60,000 nucleotides of DNA from Takakia lepidozioides (GCA_030704615.1 CM060731.1:79962756-80022755); one strand, 5' to 3'. Positions 41,679 to 53,389 are shown, counted from the first letter of the stretch. Translations and numbers: made by a program. Notes: generated from the letters alone by a model not told the origin.

Positions 41679-42179
41679 GTACACCTCTTATGTGGTTCAC
41701 AAATATATTTGTTTACATCAAATGCCAGGGACTCTCAGTAGATTCTCCTCGTGAAGAAAGCTGCGAGAATTGGGGTAATTTCGGGTGGTTAGAGAAGAAG
41801 GAGTTGTGAAGGAGAATTTGTATGGGTCTAGTAACGGATGGCCGGAGATGCTGCAATGTGTAGGATGGCGGGGAGGTTTTTTTCAGGATTAAGACCACAG
41901 CCACACTTGGAAAGCTGATGCATGCATACTGCGACCGTCGGTCACTTGATCGCCTTCCTTTTCGATGGCAGACGCCTTCGCGCTGAGCAGACCCCTGCCG
42001 AGGTTATTCTCGCTCCTTTTTCTTCTGTGTTCTTCCAAAGCTGACAGGATTCTCATTGAGCTGCTAAAAGTGGTATATGTGTAAGCTTATTATGTAGGGC
42101 AGTATTTGAAATGTCTGGTCTTGCCAAAAGTGGCTGTTAGGGCTGCTGTTTGGATTGGACCTGTGATGGGTATGTGATG

Positions 42180-43050
42180 GCAGATTACCTATGATTCCCT
42201 GTGGAAGGATAGGTACAAGAAACCTGCATGGGTAGATGGTCAACTGGAAGCCGCAGCAGCAGCGGCACAACAGATAACATAGATTAGGAGAAGCTCGTTG
42301 GTGGATCTATGGTGGTTTTGGAGTGATTTTGACATGTTACTGTAGGTAGGGTTAGGGCGTCAGTGTCAGCTGCTTCAGCTGCTAGCTGCAGCAAGGCAAG
42401 GATGTGTGCATGATTTGTGCAGAGGTCTGGATAGCTGAAGGAGCAGGGATAGAGTGTGGGTCCAGATTCATCCAAGAGGGCCGAATTTCAAGCTCCAGAT
42501 TACCTATGATTCCCTGTGGAAGGATAGCTACAAAACCTGCATGGGTAGATGGTGAACTGGAAGCCACAGCACCAGCGGCTCAATTGATAAAATCAGGCAC
42601 TGCTAATGAAGGTACCTTCTTCAACAGATTTCACCCTGTTTTTCCCTCTTATCAGAATTGGCCCTGTGTTGAATTCTGATACTTTTCTGACCCCAGGCAA
42701 TGGCGGGACAATCGAGGCAAAAAGGTGAATGCTTGTTGGATTACAAAGAGTAGCAGATGCAATTGACCATAGGAACTAGTGTGATAAGTTGAGTTAGGTG
42801 TTTCCTAGAACAAATCTAGGCTGTCATTGTCAGGTGCTAGCAGCAAGGCAAGGATGCAGTATGCATGATTTGTGCAGAGGCATGGATAGCTGAAGGAGCA
42901 GGGATAGAGTGTGGGTCCAGGTTCATCCAAGAGGGCTGGACTTCAAGCTCCAGATTACCTATGATTCCATGTGGATCAATAGCTACAAGAAACCTGCATG
43001 GGTAGATGGTCAAGTAAAGGTAGCAGCTGCAGCGGCACAGTTGATAAAAT
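42180..43050 (+). repeat. Three diverged copies of a PPR-gene 5' exon segment
   Basis: GATTACCTATGATTCC(C/A)TGTGGA then AACCTGCATGGGTAGATGGT and an Ala-rich GCAGCAGC stretch occur at about 42182-42275, 42497-42585 and 42951-43045. The translations (YKKPAWVDGQ, then poly-Ala) are alike in all three. The last copy is joined to the PPR N-terminus, so the others look like duplicated, decayed exon copies. Confidence 0.75.
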
Positions 43051-45715
43051 CAAGCACCTCAACCATGACCACAGCTTCTGAAAGAGGATCAAGAGAGGGA
43101 GTCCACAATGCCTCTTCTGCTGGGCATGTGAAGATGCTTTGTGAGGCAGGCAGACTGACAGAGGCTCTACAACTTTAAACTAACAAGGCATTTCAGCAGA
43201 TTCAGATATGTCTTCTGTCTCTTGCTTAAGTGCATCAAGATGAAAGGTCTGGAAGCTGGAAACAGGTGCACACTCACATTATCCAAAGTGATTAACGCCA
43301 AATGTTTTTCTACTCAACACCCTTGTCAACATGTATGTTAAGTGTGGGAGCATCATGGATGCTCACCAGGTTTTCCACAGAATGCCTCGACCATCTTTGA
43401 TCACGTGGAATATAATGTTGGCAGGATTTACCAAGCATGGGTGTGGTAGGAATGCTTTGGAGACCTATGAGCAAATGTTGCACATCACGTTCGTTTGTGT
43501 TTGCAATTCGTGTGCAAGCCTGGGAGCCCTGGAAAAGGGGAAAGAGGTCCATGATGACATCGTGAAAGCTGGAATTGTACCAGATGTCATTCTGAACACT
43601 GCCCTGGTCGACATGTATGCCAAATGTAAGTGCATTAAGGATGCAAAGGCAGTTTTCAACACTATGGCTGAACGAGATGTGGTGTCGTGGCACGCGATGC
43701 TTGCAGGGTATGCATAGCAGGGACGTGGGATGGTGGCTTGGAGACCTATGATCAATGATGGGGGAAGGGGTGAAGCCCGACCACATCACGTTTGTGCGGT
43801 GTGCAAGCCTGGCAGCTCTGGAAAAGGGGAAAGAGGATGCGAAGGCGCTATGGCTGAACAAGATGGTGGTGTCGTGGCACGCAAGGGGGGATTGTGGCTT
43901 TGGAGACCTGTGATCAAATGATGTGGGAAGGGGTGAAGCCCAACCACATCACGTTTGTGTGCATTTGCAATGCATGTGCAAAGAGGTGCATGGTTGCATC
44001 GCGAAAGCTGGAATTGTACCAGATGTCATTCTGAACAATACCCTCGTGGACATGTATGCCAATTGTGGGAGCATTGAGGATGCCGAGGGGTGTCAACAAT
44101 ATGGCTGAACAAGATGTGGTGTCATGGAACGCCATGCTTGCAGGATATGCACAGCAGGGGCGCGGGATGGAGGCTGTGGAGACCTACGAGCAAATGATGG
44201 AGGAAGGGGTGAAGCCCAACCACATAAAGTTTCTGTGCGTCTGCAGTGCGTGTGCAAGCCTGGCAGCCCTGGAAAAGGGCAAAGAGGTCCATGGTCGCAT
44301 CGTCACAGCTGAAAATGTACCAGATGTGATTCTGAACAATAATCTGTGGACATGTATGCCAAATGTGGAGGGAGTGTTCAACAATATGGCTGAACGAAAT
44401 TGGTGTCATGGAACGCCATGCTTGCAGGATATGCACAGCGGGGCACGGGATGGAGGCCTTGGAGACCTATGAGCAAATGATGGGGGAAGGGGTGAAGCGC
44501 AACAACATCACGTTTGTGTGCGTTTGCAATGCTTGTGCAAGCCTGACAGCCCTGGAAAAGGGCAAAGAGGTCCATGGTTGCATCGTCAAAGCTGGAATTG
44601 TACCAGATGTGATTCTGAACAACACCCTCGGGGACATACATGTCAAATGTGGGCATTGAGGACGTGAAGGGAGTGTTCAACAATATGGCTGAACGAGATT
44701 TGGTGTCATGGAACGCCATGCTTGCAGGGTATGCACTACAGGGGGGGGGATGGAGGCCTTGGAGACCTATGAGCAAATGATGGTGGAAGGGGTGAAGCGC
44801 AACCACATCGCGTTTGTGTGCGTTTGCAGTGCGTGTGCAAGCCTGGCAGCCCTGGAAAAGGGCAAAGAGGTGCATGGTTGCATCGCCAAAGCTAGAATTG
44901 TACCAGATGTGATTATGAACAATACCCTCGTGGACATGTATGCCAAATGTGGGTGCATTGAGGATGCGTAGGGAGTGTTCGACAATATGGCTGAACGAAA
45001 TGTGGTGTCGTGGAACGCGATGATCGCAGGATATGCCCAGCATGGTCATAGGGAGGTCCTGCAACTATTTGAAGGAAATGCAAAAGAATGGCTTGAAGCC
45101 GGACAGTCTCACCTTTATATGTGTTCTCTCTGCATGCAGCCACACTGGCCTACTGAATGAAGGAAATCAAGATCATGGTGTCACTCCGACAGTAAAGCAC
45201 TTTGGCTGTATGGTGGACCTTCTTGGACGTGCGGACAACTGGATGAGGCAGTGGATGATTAATAAGATGCCAATCAATCCAGATCTTGTGGTGTGGAAGG
45301 CCGTGCTTGGTGCCTGCAGAATCCATGGCAATGTGGAGATGGCTGAACGTGCGGCAACATCTATCCTCAAATGGGATGAACAGGATGCCGTGACTTATGT
45401 GTTGGTATCAAACATGTATGCTGCAGCTGAGGTGGGATGATACTGCAAAGGTGAGAATGATGAAGGTCAGAGGGGTTAGAAAGCAGCCAGGTCGCTGCTG
45501 CATTGGGGTTGGCAACAGGGTGCACACCTGCTGTAGATGACAAGTTGCATCCCAATTAAGGAAATCCATGCTGAGCTGAGAAGATTGTCTGGGCAGATGA
45601 AAGGAGGCGGGGTATGTGTCTGATACGCGCTTTGTATTGCATGATGTGGGGGAGGAAAAGGAATTTTCTCTTTGCCACCACAGTGAGAGGCTGGCCATTG
45701 GTTTTGGGCTGATCA
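42904..45715 (+). pseudogene. PPR-E-DYW gene relic (organellar RNA-editing factor type)
   Basis: The N-terminus is at about 43075-43175 (ASERGSREGVHNASSAGHVK, then MLCEAGRLTEALQL). Then come PLS-type repeats with period near 300 bp, e.g. [36 protein letters not shown] and VVSWNAMLAGYAQQG, broken by frameshifts and internal deletions. The repeat array passes to CMVDLLGRA and VVWKAVLGACRIHGNVEMAE (E region, about 45200-45420), KVRGVRKQPGRC (E+), and a partial DYW domain ending [14 protein letters not shown] with the zinc-binding H-x-E of the deaminase. Intact relatives bind organellar RNA and edit C to U. Many lesions, so not functional. Confidence 0.92.
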
Positions 45716-47100
45716 GGTTTGTGTGCGGTTGCAGTGCGTGTGCAAGCCTGGCAGCCCTGGAAAAGGGCAAAGAGGCCCATGGCAACATTGTCAGAGCTGA
45801 TGTGGTGTCGTAGAACTCGATGCTTGCAGGGTATGCACAGCAGGGGCACTGGATGGAGGCTTTGGCTCCAGATGTTGTGCTTGACACACTATGTAAACCC
45901 ACTATGTAAGACCAGGGAGTATTTGAGCAGCTCAGTCTCAACCCTTTCCTAGTGCCAACAAATGATGTGGATTCACGCCAAAAAGGTCTGGAAGCTGGAA
46001 AGCAGGTACACACTCACAAGCATCGCAGGGTATGCAGAGCAGGGCGTGGGATGGTGGATTTGGAGACCTATGATCAAATGATGGGGGAAGGGGTGAAGCC
46101 CCAACCACATCACGTTTTTGTGTGATTGCAATGCTTATGCAAGCCTGGCAGCCCTGGAAAAGGTCAAAGAGGTCTATGTTGACATTGTCAAAGCTGGAAT
46201 TGTACCAGATGTCATTCTGAACTCTGCCCTGGTGGACATGTATGCCCAATGTGGGTGCATTGAGGATGCAAAGCAAGGAACTTATGTGTACTCTGTTTAT
46301 ATATTGGGTTGGCAGGGAGGCTTTGGAGATTTTGAATGGGTGATGCTTGCAGGGTATGCACAGCAGGGACATGGTATGGAGGCTTTGGAGATGGGGGAAG
46401 GGGTGAAGCCCAACCACATCACGTTGCAGCATACTGGTACTTCACAGCCATGGCGGCTCTCTCAGCCCCTCCATTTTTTTTTCTTTTGGTTTTTTTGGCG
46501 CTGGGAGAGAGCAGCAGCTCTGCTGTCTCCTTCCCCTTGCTTATGCCGATCGTTAAAGGGGAAATTGTCATTCTGAACTCTGCCTTGGTGGACATGTATG
46601 CCAAATATGGGTGCAGCAAGCCTGATGTGAAGGGAGAGTTTGACAATATGGCTGAACGAGTTGTGGTATTTTGGAGTGCCATGATTGCAAGGTATGTGCA
46701 GCATGGGTATGGGATTAAGGCTTTGGAAACATAAGAGCAAATGATGTGGGAAGGGATGAAGCCAGACCAGGCCGTCATGTTCATTTGTTTTTGTAATATG
46801 CATATGCGAGCCTAGCAGCCCTGGGAAGAGGCAAAGAGGTTTATGGTGACATTATCCAAGCTGGAATTGTACCAGATGTCATTCTGAACATTCCCCTGGT
46901 GTACATCTACGTCAAATGTGAGCCTGGCAGCCATCAAAAGGGCACAAAGGTCCATGATGACATCGTCAAAGCTGGAGTTGTCACTCTAAACACTGCCTTG
47001 GTGGATATGTATTTCAAGGCAACCCTGGAAGTGGATGTCACTTTGGGTGACAAGGTAGCTGGCACCACCATTCTCTGGAACTACCTGAATTCATTCTCAA
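45716..47100 (+). pseudogene. Second run of PPR repeats after the DYW fragment
   Basis: At about 45716 the DYW sequence changes within the frame to [20 protein letters not shown], i.e. back to a PPR repeat. Further repeats follow at about 46100-46275 ([35 protein letters not shown]), 46560-46740 and 46890-47030, each interrupted by unrelated sequence, frameshifts or stops. This looks like repeated unequal crossing-over or multiple capture, not one gene. Confidence 0.8.
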
Positions 47101-48035
47101 AATGATTTATAATGTTCTCTTGACATGTCCACGATAGTGCTGGACCTAGTTGCACAGCAGATTATCCTTACTCAATGACTTCAGTTGGGCAGTGATCTAT
47201 GGATATGGCAACATGGCCCTCATGTTGGTCATTTGTAGAATGTGGCCAAAACTTGTTTTGCAAATCACTCTTGATATAAAACCAGTTTTGAGCCATCCAA
47301 ATGTTTTTGGTTCCGACCTGTATTTGTATTCTATGTTTTGTTGTATTTAATATATTTTCAATGCAGTGCAGCGAATCAAAAAATTTAAATACAATATCCA
47401 CTAATTCACATACGTACAGATATAAACCAAAAGTAAATGAAAAAAACGAAATAACAAAAAAAACAAAAAAAAAAACCAAATATTAAATAAAAAGCCTCCC
47501 AATTCATATATATTATATTATATTTATATGTATATATGTATATACACCTCCAGAGTGAAACATATTTACTAAAATGTGTCCTCTTTTACTGCTTCACAGT
47601 AGAATATTACAATATACAAAGTCAAGCAAACTCACTATCACTGATTTACAGTCAAACCGTATACTAAACATCATGGAACATAGTCAATATGTTCCACTTC
47701 AGTTAAACCACTTTATTAAACGTCATCCATCCACGTCACTCTGCCCTTAAGCCACTCACTATACGTCATGCATCCACCTTATAATTCAGTTAAACCACTT
47801 TACTACACGTCATAGCCACGTCGCATCCACGTCATATTGTGCTGCCTACACGTCACCCCTAGGTTTTACTGTCACATTTCACTGTCAGAACCTGGTATCT
47901 GGATTCGACTGCTTGACTGAAACGACTTGACATTTGTCACGCATGTTCGACTATGGAGGCTGGGAGTAAAAATGTCGCAAATGACTAAAAAATGAGTCAA
48001 ATACAAAGTCGAAAAGTCCAGCTTGTATTGTAGTG
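47101..48035. other. CACTA right arm, AT-rich
   Basis: Low-complexity A/T sequence to about 47560, then a subterminal region with several copies of TAAACCACTTTA(T/C)TA(A/C)ACGTCAT and CATCCACGTCA (47700-47870). No gene. Confidence 0.5.
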
Positions 48036-48862
48036 AGGACTAGTGGCTAGCACTAGTGACTAGCAACCTAGTGATGGACTAATGGCTGCACTAGTGGCAG
48101 ACTAGTGGTTGGACTAGTGGCTGCACTAGTGGTGGCTAGTGGCAGCCTAGTGATGGACTAGTGGTTGCACTAGTGGTGACTAGTGGTTGTCTAGTGACAG
48201 CCTAGTGGTGCACTAGTGGTGCACTAGTGATAGACTAGTATTTGGTGTGCACATGTGTTGTGTGATTCTGGACAGCGATGTAGTTGTGTAGCGATATGTA
48301 TGTGCACAACAGCTATCAAGTTATTTTACCACTAATGTGAAGTTAGTTAAGAAATAACTAGTTTTTATATATTGACATTTGGGATTGACCCAAGTGTCAA
48401 TCCAGGGACCAATACATGTTTGGGCACCTGACGTTGTTATCTTCACGGCAGATCGCGGTGGGTTCATCTTTCTCGAGTTGAGCCTCACCGCCTCTAGCTA
48501 TGGCAGCTTGTCGTGCGCATACATATCGCTACACTCCAGAATCACACAACACATGTGCACACCAAACACTAGTCTATCACTAGTCCACCACTAGTGCACC
48601 ACTAGTGCACCACTAGGCTGCCACTAGACAACCACTAGTCACCACTAGTGCAATCACTAGTCCATCACTAGGCTGTCCATCATTAGGCTGCCACTAGCCA
48701 CAACTAGTGCAGCCACTAGTCCAACCACTAGTCTTCCACAGTGCAGCCACTAGTCCACCACTAGTCTGCACTTGGCTCGACTTAATATATGAGTGATGTT
48801 TTCATGTGCAAGTGTGTGAGTTTGAGAAAGGTTGTATGCTTGTATTATTTATTTCCTTATCA
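48036..48862 (+). repeat. 3' LTR of copy B, enlarged
   Basis: A U3 of about 25 CTAGTGG units (48039-48245) leads into the block also seen at 2160-2541, up to TTATCA at 48862. The block is interrupted at 48504-48768 by an inverted copy of the U3. Compared with element 1 the polypurine tract region is missing. Confidence 0.75.
48504..48768 (-). repeat. Inverted copy of the LTR U3 inside the same LTR
   Basis: GTCGTGCGCATACATATCGC...CACATGTGCACACCAAACACT followed by CCACTAGT units is the reverse complement of about 48045-48313. It replaces about 16 bases (GTTGTAGTGTGGATTG in copy A's 5' LTR, near 26055). The two arms could form a hairpin with a loop of about 190 bases. Confidence 0.85.
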
Positions 48863-48863
48863 T

Positions 48864-48950
48864 TGTGATGGACTAGTGGCTGCACTAATGGTGGCTAGTG
48901 GCAGCCTAGTGATTGGACTAGTGGCTGCACTAGTGGTGGCTAGTGGTGTC
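48864..48950 (+). repeat. Truncated LTR head after the copy B LTR
   Basis: TGTGATGGACTAGTGG and further CTAGTGG units follow the LTR end after a single T, as in element 1 at 2543. It stops near 48950, where A-rich sequence begins. Confidence 0.65.
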
Positions 48951-50050
48951 ACTTAAAAAATAATGGAAAAAAAATAATGGGGCCTTGACATGGGAGATGT
49001 ACTTAGATACATAAGAGATTATAGTTGCTTAGATGACATTGGGACACTTGGGCCTCTACGTGGAAAATGTACTTGGATACATGAATAGGAGAGTGTACTT
49101 GGGCTTAGATGGGCCTCGACATAAGAAACGCATTGGGAAATTGCACTTGGTCTTAGATTTAAGTTCTTCACACATGGGCCAAAGGTATAGGTTGCCCTAG
49201 AGGTCGCACTTGGGTCTCGACATATGAGACGTACTAGGATACATAGAAGATCTTACACTTGGGGTTAGATAACACTAGACACTTGGGCCAATGGCACAGG
49301 CTACCCTAGAGGTTGCATTTGGGCCTCAACATAGGAGACACACTTGGATACATAGGGGATTGTGCACTTGGACTTAGATGACGCTGGAGACTTGGTCCAA
49401 CGGCAGATGCTAGTTTTGTTTTGTTTTGTATCGTTGAGATGTCCCAAACCGCGGGCCCAGCCTTGGTGTTTGGTACCATTGGAAAGCCCTCAATGAAGAG
49501 GGGTGCACCGGCTTGGTCTCATGATTTTTGGACATGTGGTGTTGGAGATATGGAATTTCAAATACTTTTGGTCGTTGAAATTTGCGAAAAATAGCAAAGT
49601 GGGCATTCTTAGGACATGATTGGAGCCTCGACATGAGATATATCTATAATGGTTTGGATATATTACTACTCAATAAATTCCGGATTTTTTTTTTTTTGTT
49701 TTTTTCAATATATGATTGTATATAGAGAAATATTAATATAAACTTCTAACTCTTTCACCAAATTCCAATCTCTATATCTCATTACATTGTTGCTCATTTT
49801 GTTCATGTTTACAATATTCTTTAAACATTAGTTCATTCATGTACCACATATTCTTTGTAACTATACATCCAACTTCATTTTAGTATATCGATTTCAATTC
49901 TTCACACATGGGCCTCGACATAGGAGACTCATTGGATACATAGGGGATTGCACTTAGATGACACTGGAAACTTGGGCCAACGACACAAGCTACCCTAGTA
50001 CCGTCTATTGAATGCGTATCCAAATCCATAATTTCAATATTCAAAATTTA
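48951..50050 (-). repeat. Dispersed repeat, inverse of 24790-25280, with further units
   Basis: About 49130-49640 is the reverse complement of 24790-25280. Around it the words CACTTGGGCCTCGACATAGGAGA, GATACATAGGGGATTGCACTT and TTAGATGACACTGG recur every 70-120 bp (48975-49400 and 49905-50000), a decayed tandem array. No coding capacity. Confidence 0.75.
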
Positions 50051-50454
50051 CTATCATAGAGAAGGGTTGAGCCAACTAACAAACACGATCTCAAAACTAC
50101 TAAATAAATTATATATATGTATATAGGTGTATGCACCCCCAAACTGTGTAAAAAATAATGTCAATGAAAGAGGAGTTGACATGTAGAAGCTATCCGAATA
50201 CATGTGGTGATTGCATGTGGGCCCCACATAATGAGTGCATGGTGTAGCTTAAGATTGTAGTGACGTGCTCTAGGTGGTTCTTATAGATTATGTGTAAAGA
50301 CGGAAGAGTTGGTTGGCGGCATAGTTGGCGCTAGACTCTAGTGGCATTAAAGAGATGGGCTATATAGAAGAGAGAGGTTGAGGGATGCAATGAAGAGAGA
50401 GGGTTGCAACAACATGTAAGGATGACAAAGTAAAGGGAGGGTGACTGGGCTCTA

Positions 50455-50770
50455 TATGTATGTTTTCATGCGCCAATACCTGTAAGAGGGGGCCTCCAAC
50501 AAAGAGAGACTAAGGACCACTTTCTATGTAGACTCGTTTTCCGTGCTGCTGATATGACGTAGAAGGAGCATGGATCTACACAGGTATTTTCATGTGCATG
50601 CACACCCATGCAATAGTAACAGTAAGAGGGGGCCTCCAGCAAAGAGAGAGACTAAGGGCCACTTTCCATGTAGACTCGTTTCATGTAGAAAGAGCATAGG
50701 TCGTCTGCACAAGTACTTTTATATGCATGCACTCCCGTGCAATAATAACCGGGTCTCGTGCAGCACAACC
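50455..50770 (+). repeat. Tandem repeat, period about 150 bp
   Basis: TAAGAGGGGGCCTCCA(A/G)CAAAG, CTATGTAGACTCGTTT-like and GAGCAT(G/A)G(A/G)TC words recur in order at about 50480 and 50630, and a third CATGCACxCCxxTGCAATA word at 50730. Noncoding. Confidence 0.7.
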
Positions 50771-52649
50771 CTTACCTCAATGTAGGACGTTGGCTGGCCG
50801 GTCCCGTTCTCTCATTATATTGACTTGCCCTAGGAGGTCAATGACATCAATTCCACTTACTGAAGAGGTCACCCATTTCTCATTTAACCCTTAAATGCCC
50901 GCGACCCTTTTTTGGCCTTCCTGGAAAAAGTGACCCCCTGGCCGGAAAAGGGCCGTAATTTGCTCATTTTTTACCTTTTTGAAAAACTGACCGGACAATC
51001 TGTTGCTACCTACCCGCTGTCCAGCCTGTCCCATTTGTGGGTCAATTGGTGCAGATCTGAGAATTCCTCACCATTGAATGTGGGCCCCGATTTTTGGACA
51101 TGTGAGAAAAAAAAAGTCATTTTTGATATTTTACAATTTTGGACAACGGTTTCATAGCAGAATTGTCTGTGATAGGGACATTCTCATCTACACGACCTTC
51201 TGCATCGAATAAAAGACTAATTAGGCCAATTTGGCTAAGCACAACGTCCACAGTACCTGCTCAAAGAAGGGGGGGCTGAAATTCTCACATGTGAACTTTT
51301 CACACAGGGGATTGTAAAGAGCTGGAATCTGATTCTCATAAACTTGTGCATCCCCACAATTCAGAAATGGCCGCAAGCAGCCTTGCATGGGTGGGATTTG
51401 AACCCATCAAACTGCCCCTTTGGTAGCCCACACATACACATGGAGGGAGAAGCTCCCCCCATGAGTGCACCCCTGCTTGGAGAGGAGACTAATTCTAAGT
51501 CGTCCCGTCATCGGGCCCCGCCAAGCTGCTCATGGCGTGGAGTTTGGCGTGGATTTGCGTCTCGGTATAGGAGACCGGCGGAAGAACGTCCACCGGGGTC
51601 ACGCTAAATCCAACGCTAAGTTGGGCTGGCCAGTCTGTGGATGCCATGTGGTGGCTCTAGGTTGCGCCACACTTGCTATTCCTATCCTCACTTGATTCAT
51701 CGCGTCTGCTGCTGCTTGTGTGTGTACAAAATCGGTGAAATTATCTGTATACATTAAAACCAGATTTGAAATTGAAAGCAAGAGCGCGCATTCTTCGATA
51801 CATTTGCGAGACGTGCACGCACCAGACTTGCTCCCGAGTGCTTGGGCATGCACATGCACGCTTGGCGGAGATTTGGCAAGGTATGCCAAATATGTAAAAT
51901 ATGGTGTACCCCTGACCTTGGCGTAGGTCCCTCCTGCTAAAAATATAGCGTTGGCAAGATACGGTGGGTCACGATCCGGGAAACGGCCTGGCAAAATGGC
52001 GTTGGAAATGGCATAGCGTACCTGTGTTGGGGGTGTTCTAAAGACAACACCGCGTGGATACTAAGAATTATCTAACCATTCAGAACCTAGGTATTGAACA
52101 CTAATCATAGGCTCTTTCCAATAAAGCACATTGTAGGTCGTAGTAGCTCCTCCAACGGCGCAAAATTGGAGTTGCACCTGAACACATAGTTCTGCTGTAA
52201 CACAAATTAGATCACATTCACCACAATGCAATGGGTCCATGGTCAGCTGTCATGTGCATTGGCCTTCAAGCCATCTACTATGTTAGCATTGGCTCTCCAT
52301 AAACGATAGCAGGGGCTAGCACGCCTGAGGAACATGAACACCATATCCATATTGCCACCAACACTGGTTCATAACAGTAAGTGCACATGTCCTCTGCACC
52401 TCCATGACTTCAAAGCGGTGACAGGAAACACGTACCAGCACTAGGTAGCCTCTTATTGTTGCTCGTAACTACTATCGACTACTTGTAATGCACAAGCGAT
52501 CCCGCAACACCACGGCTCTCTGCACAACAAACGTCAACCTATACATAATACACACACAGGAAACCAAACGCGCGAAGCCAGAAGAACATAAGCAAACTGC
52601 GGGAAAACTAAGTGCACAGCAACGCAAGTGGCCGCCACCGACCCCTTCT
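50771..52649. other. Intergenic, no gene recognised
   Basis: Open frames (51344-51607, 51465-51695, 51599-51994) overlap on both strands and have no motif. At 51388-51402, on the minus strand, GGGTTCAAATCCCA matches a pol III B box with a T-arm-like stem, but no tRNA cloverleaf can be completed. Confidence 0.35.
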
Positions 52650-53389
52650 GGATGAATGTAGGAATGACTGGACCAAAACGACAGATGTTGCATTCTATGG
52701 ATAACGGAAGTCCATGACCAAGTTTAAAGTTGACGATATTTCCCCAAATAATTCAAATGATGATAGACAATGGTATATTCACCATTTTTAGTAAAGGGTC
52801 TTACCCCAAACATCAAAGATAATTTTTACTATAAATTTTAGTCTTTAATTTGAATAAGATTTGATATATCAAAAATTAGAATTTACATTGTCTATATACA
52901 ACCAAGCCATTGTAGATTATTTTTTTGTATCCTTTGTAGAAAAATATGACACTCAAAATCAAAATTAGAGTACAGCATGGACTTGACAAAATAAACCACA
53001 TTTTTGGGACATACATTAGTCCATATGAGCCAAATGGAGAGGGATTTTGCCACCTCAAATCCATATCTATGATGTGGACCAAAATGGCCACCTTATGTCC
53101 AAATTTCAAGGGAATTGACCAATGGCACATATGACTTCTTGAATCCATTGTAATTCCATTCATTATGGAAACAAGTCCACTATATGGTCTTCAAAAGTCC
53201 ATAACTTTGTCATTTTTTATCGGATTCATGATTGGAGAGTTGCTATTGGGTGGTATTGAAGCTAGGAATCCAATGACATATATATATTTACTGGTTTTAA
53301 TGAGTTAAATCAAAAAAATTGATGACCATCAATTGCAGTCATCTAAGCCGGTAACGTCCATTTTGGTTTAGTCATTCCTACATTCACCC
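52650..53389. mobile_element. 740-bp MITE-like element with 30-bp inverted ends
   Basis: The left end GGATGAATGTAGGAATGACT and the right end (reverse complement GGGTGAATGTAGGAATGACT) match at 19 of 20 positions, and pairing continues through ACCAAAA. Flanking TTCT on both sides (52646-52649, 53390-53393) may be a 4-bp target duplication. The body is AT-rich and noncoding. The superfamily is not certain. Confidence 0.75.

Larger units (their letters stand above)
40637..48035. mobile_element. 7.4-kb CACTA transposon carrying host gene fragments
   Basis: Starts CACTACAACACA and ends with the inverse of CACTACAATACA (11 of 12 match). It is flanked by the 3-bp direct repeat AGG (40634-40636 and 48036-48038). 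The interrupted sequence GGTGGAGG|ACTAGTG corresponds to GGTGGAGGACTTAGTG in element 1 (1950-1965), confirming the insertion point. Subterminal GTCGA/TCGAC words and TAAACCACTTTA...CGTCAT words (47700-47820) occur inside the ends. No CACTA transposase was recognised. Cargo: a PAL exon fragment and a broken PPR-E-DYW gene. Confidence 0.88.
31630..48950 (+). mobile_element. Ty3/gypsy element, copy B (split by a CACTA insertion)
   Basis: Order: leader, gag, zinc knuckles, protease, C5 DNA methyltransferase, reverse transcriptase, RNase H, shortened integrase, PHD finger (ending 40456), then LTR sequence at 48036-48950. A CACTA transposon (40637-48035) splits the 3' untranslated region. The element lacks a 5' LTR of its own because copy A is fused to its leader. 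A deletion joins RNase H to mid-integrase. Stop codons and a few frameshifts make it inactive. Confidence 0.9.

Noticed and set aside
42904-45715. A functional PPR gene with introns
   Set aside because: The breaks are frameshifts and stops inside repeats rather than clean introns, and the DYW domain is incomplete and followed by more repeats.
51388-51402. tRNA or SINE from a B-box match
   Set aside because: Only the B box is present; no A box at proper distance and no cloverleaf.
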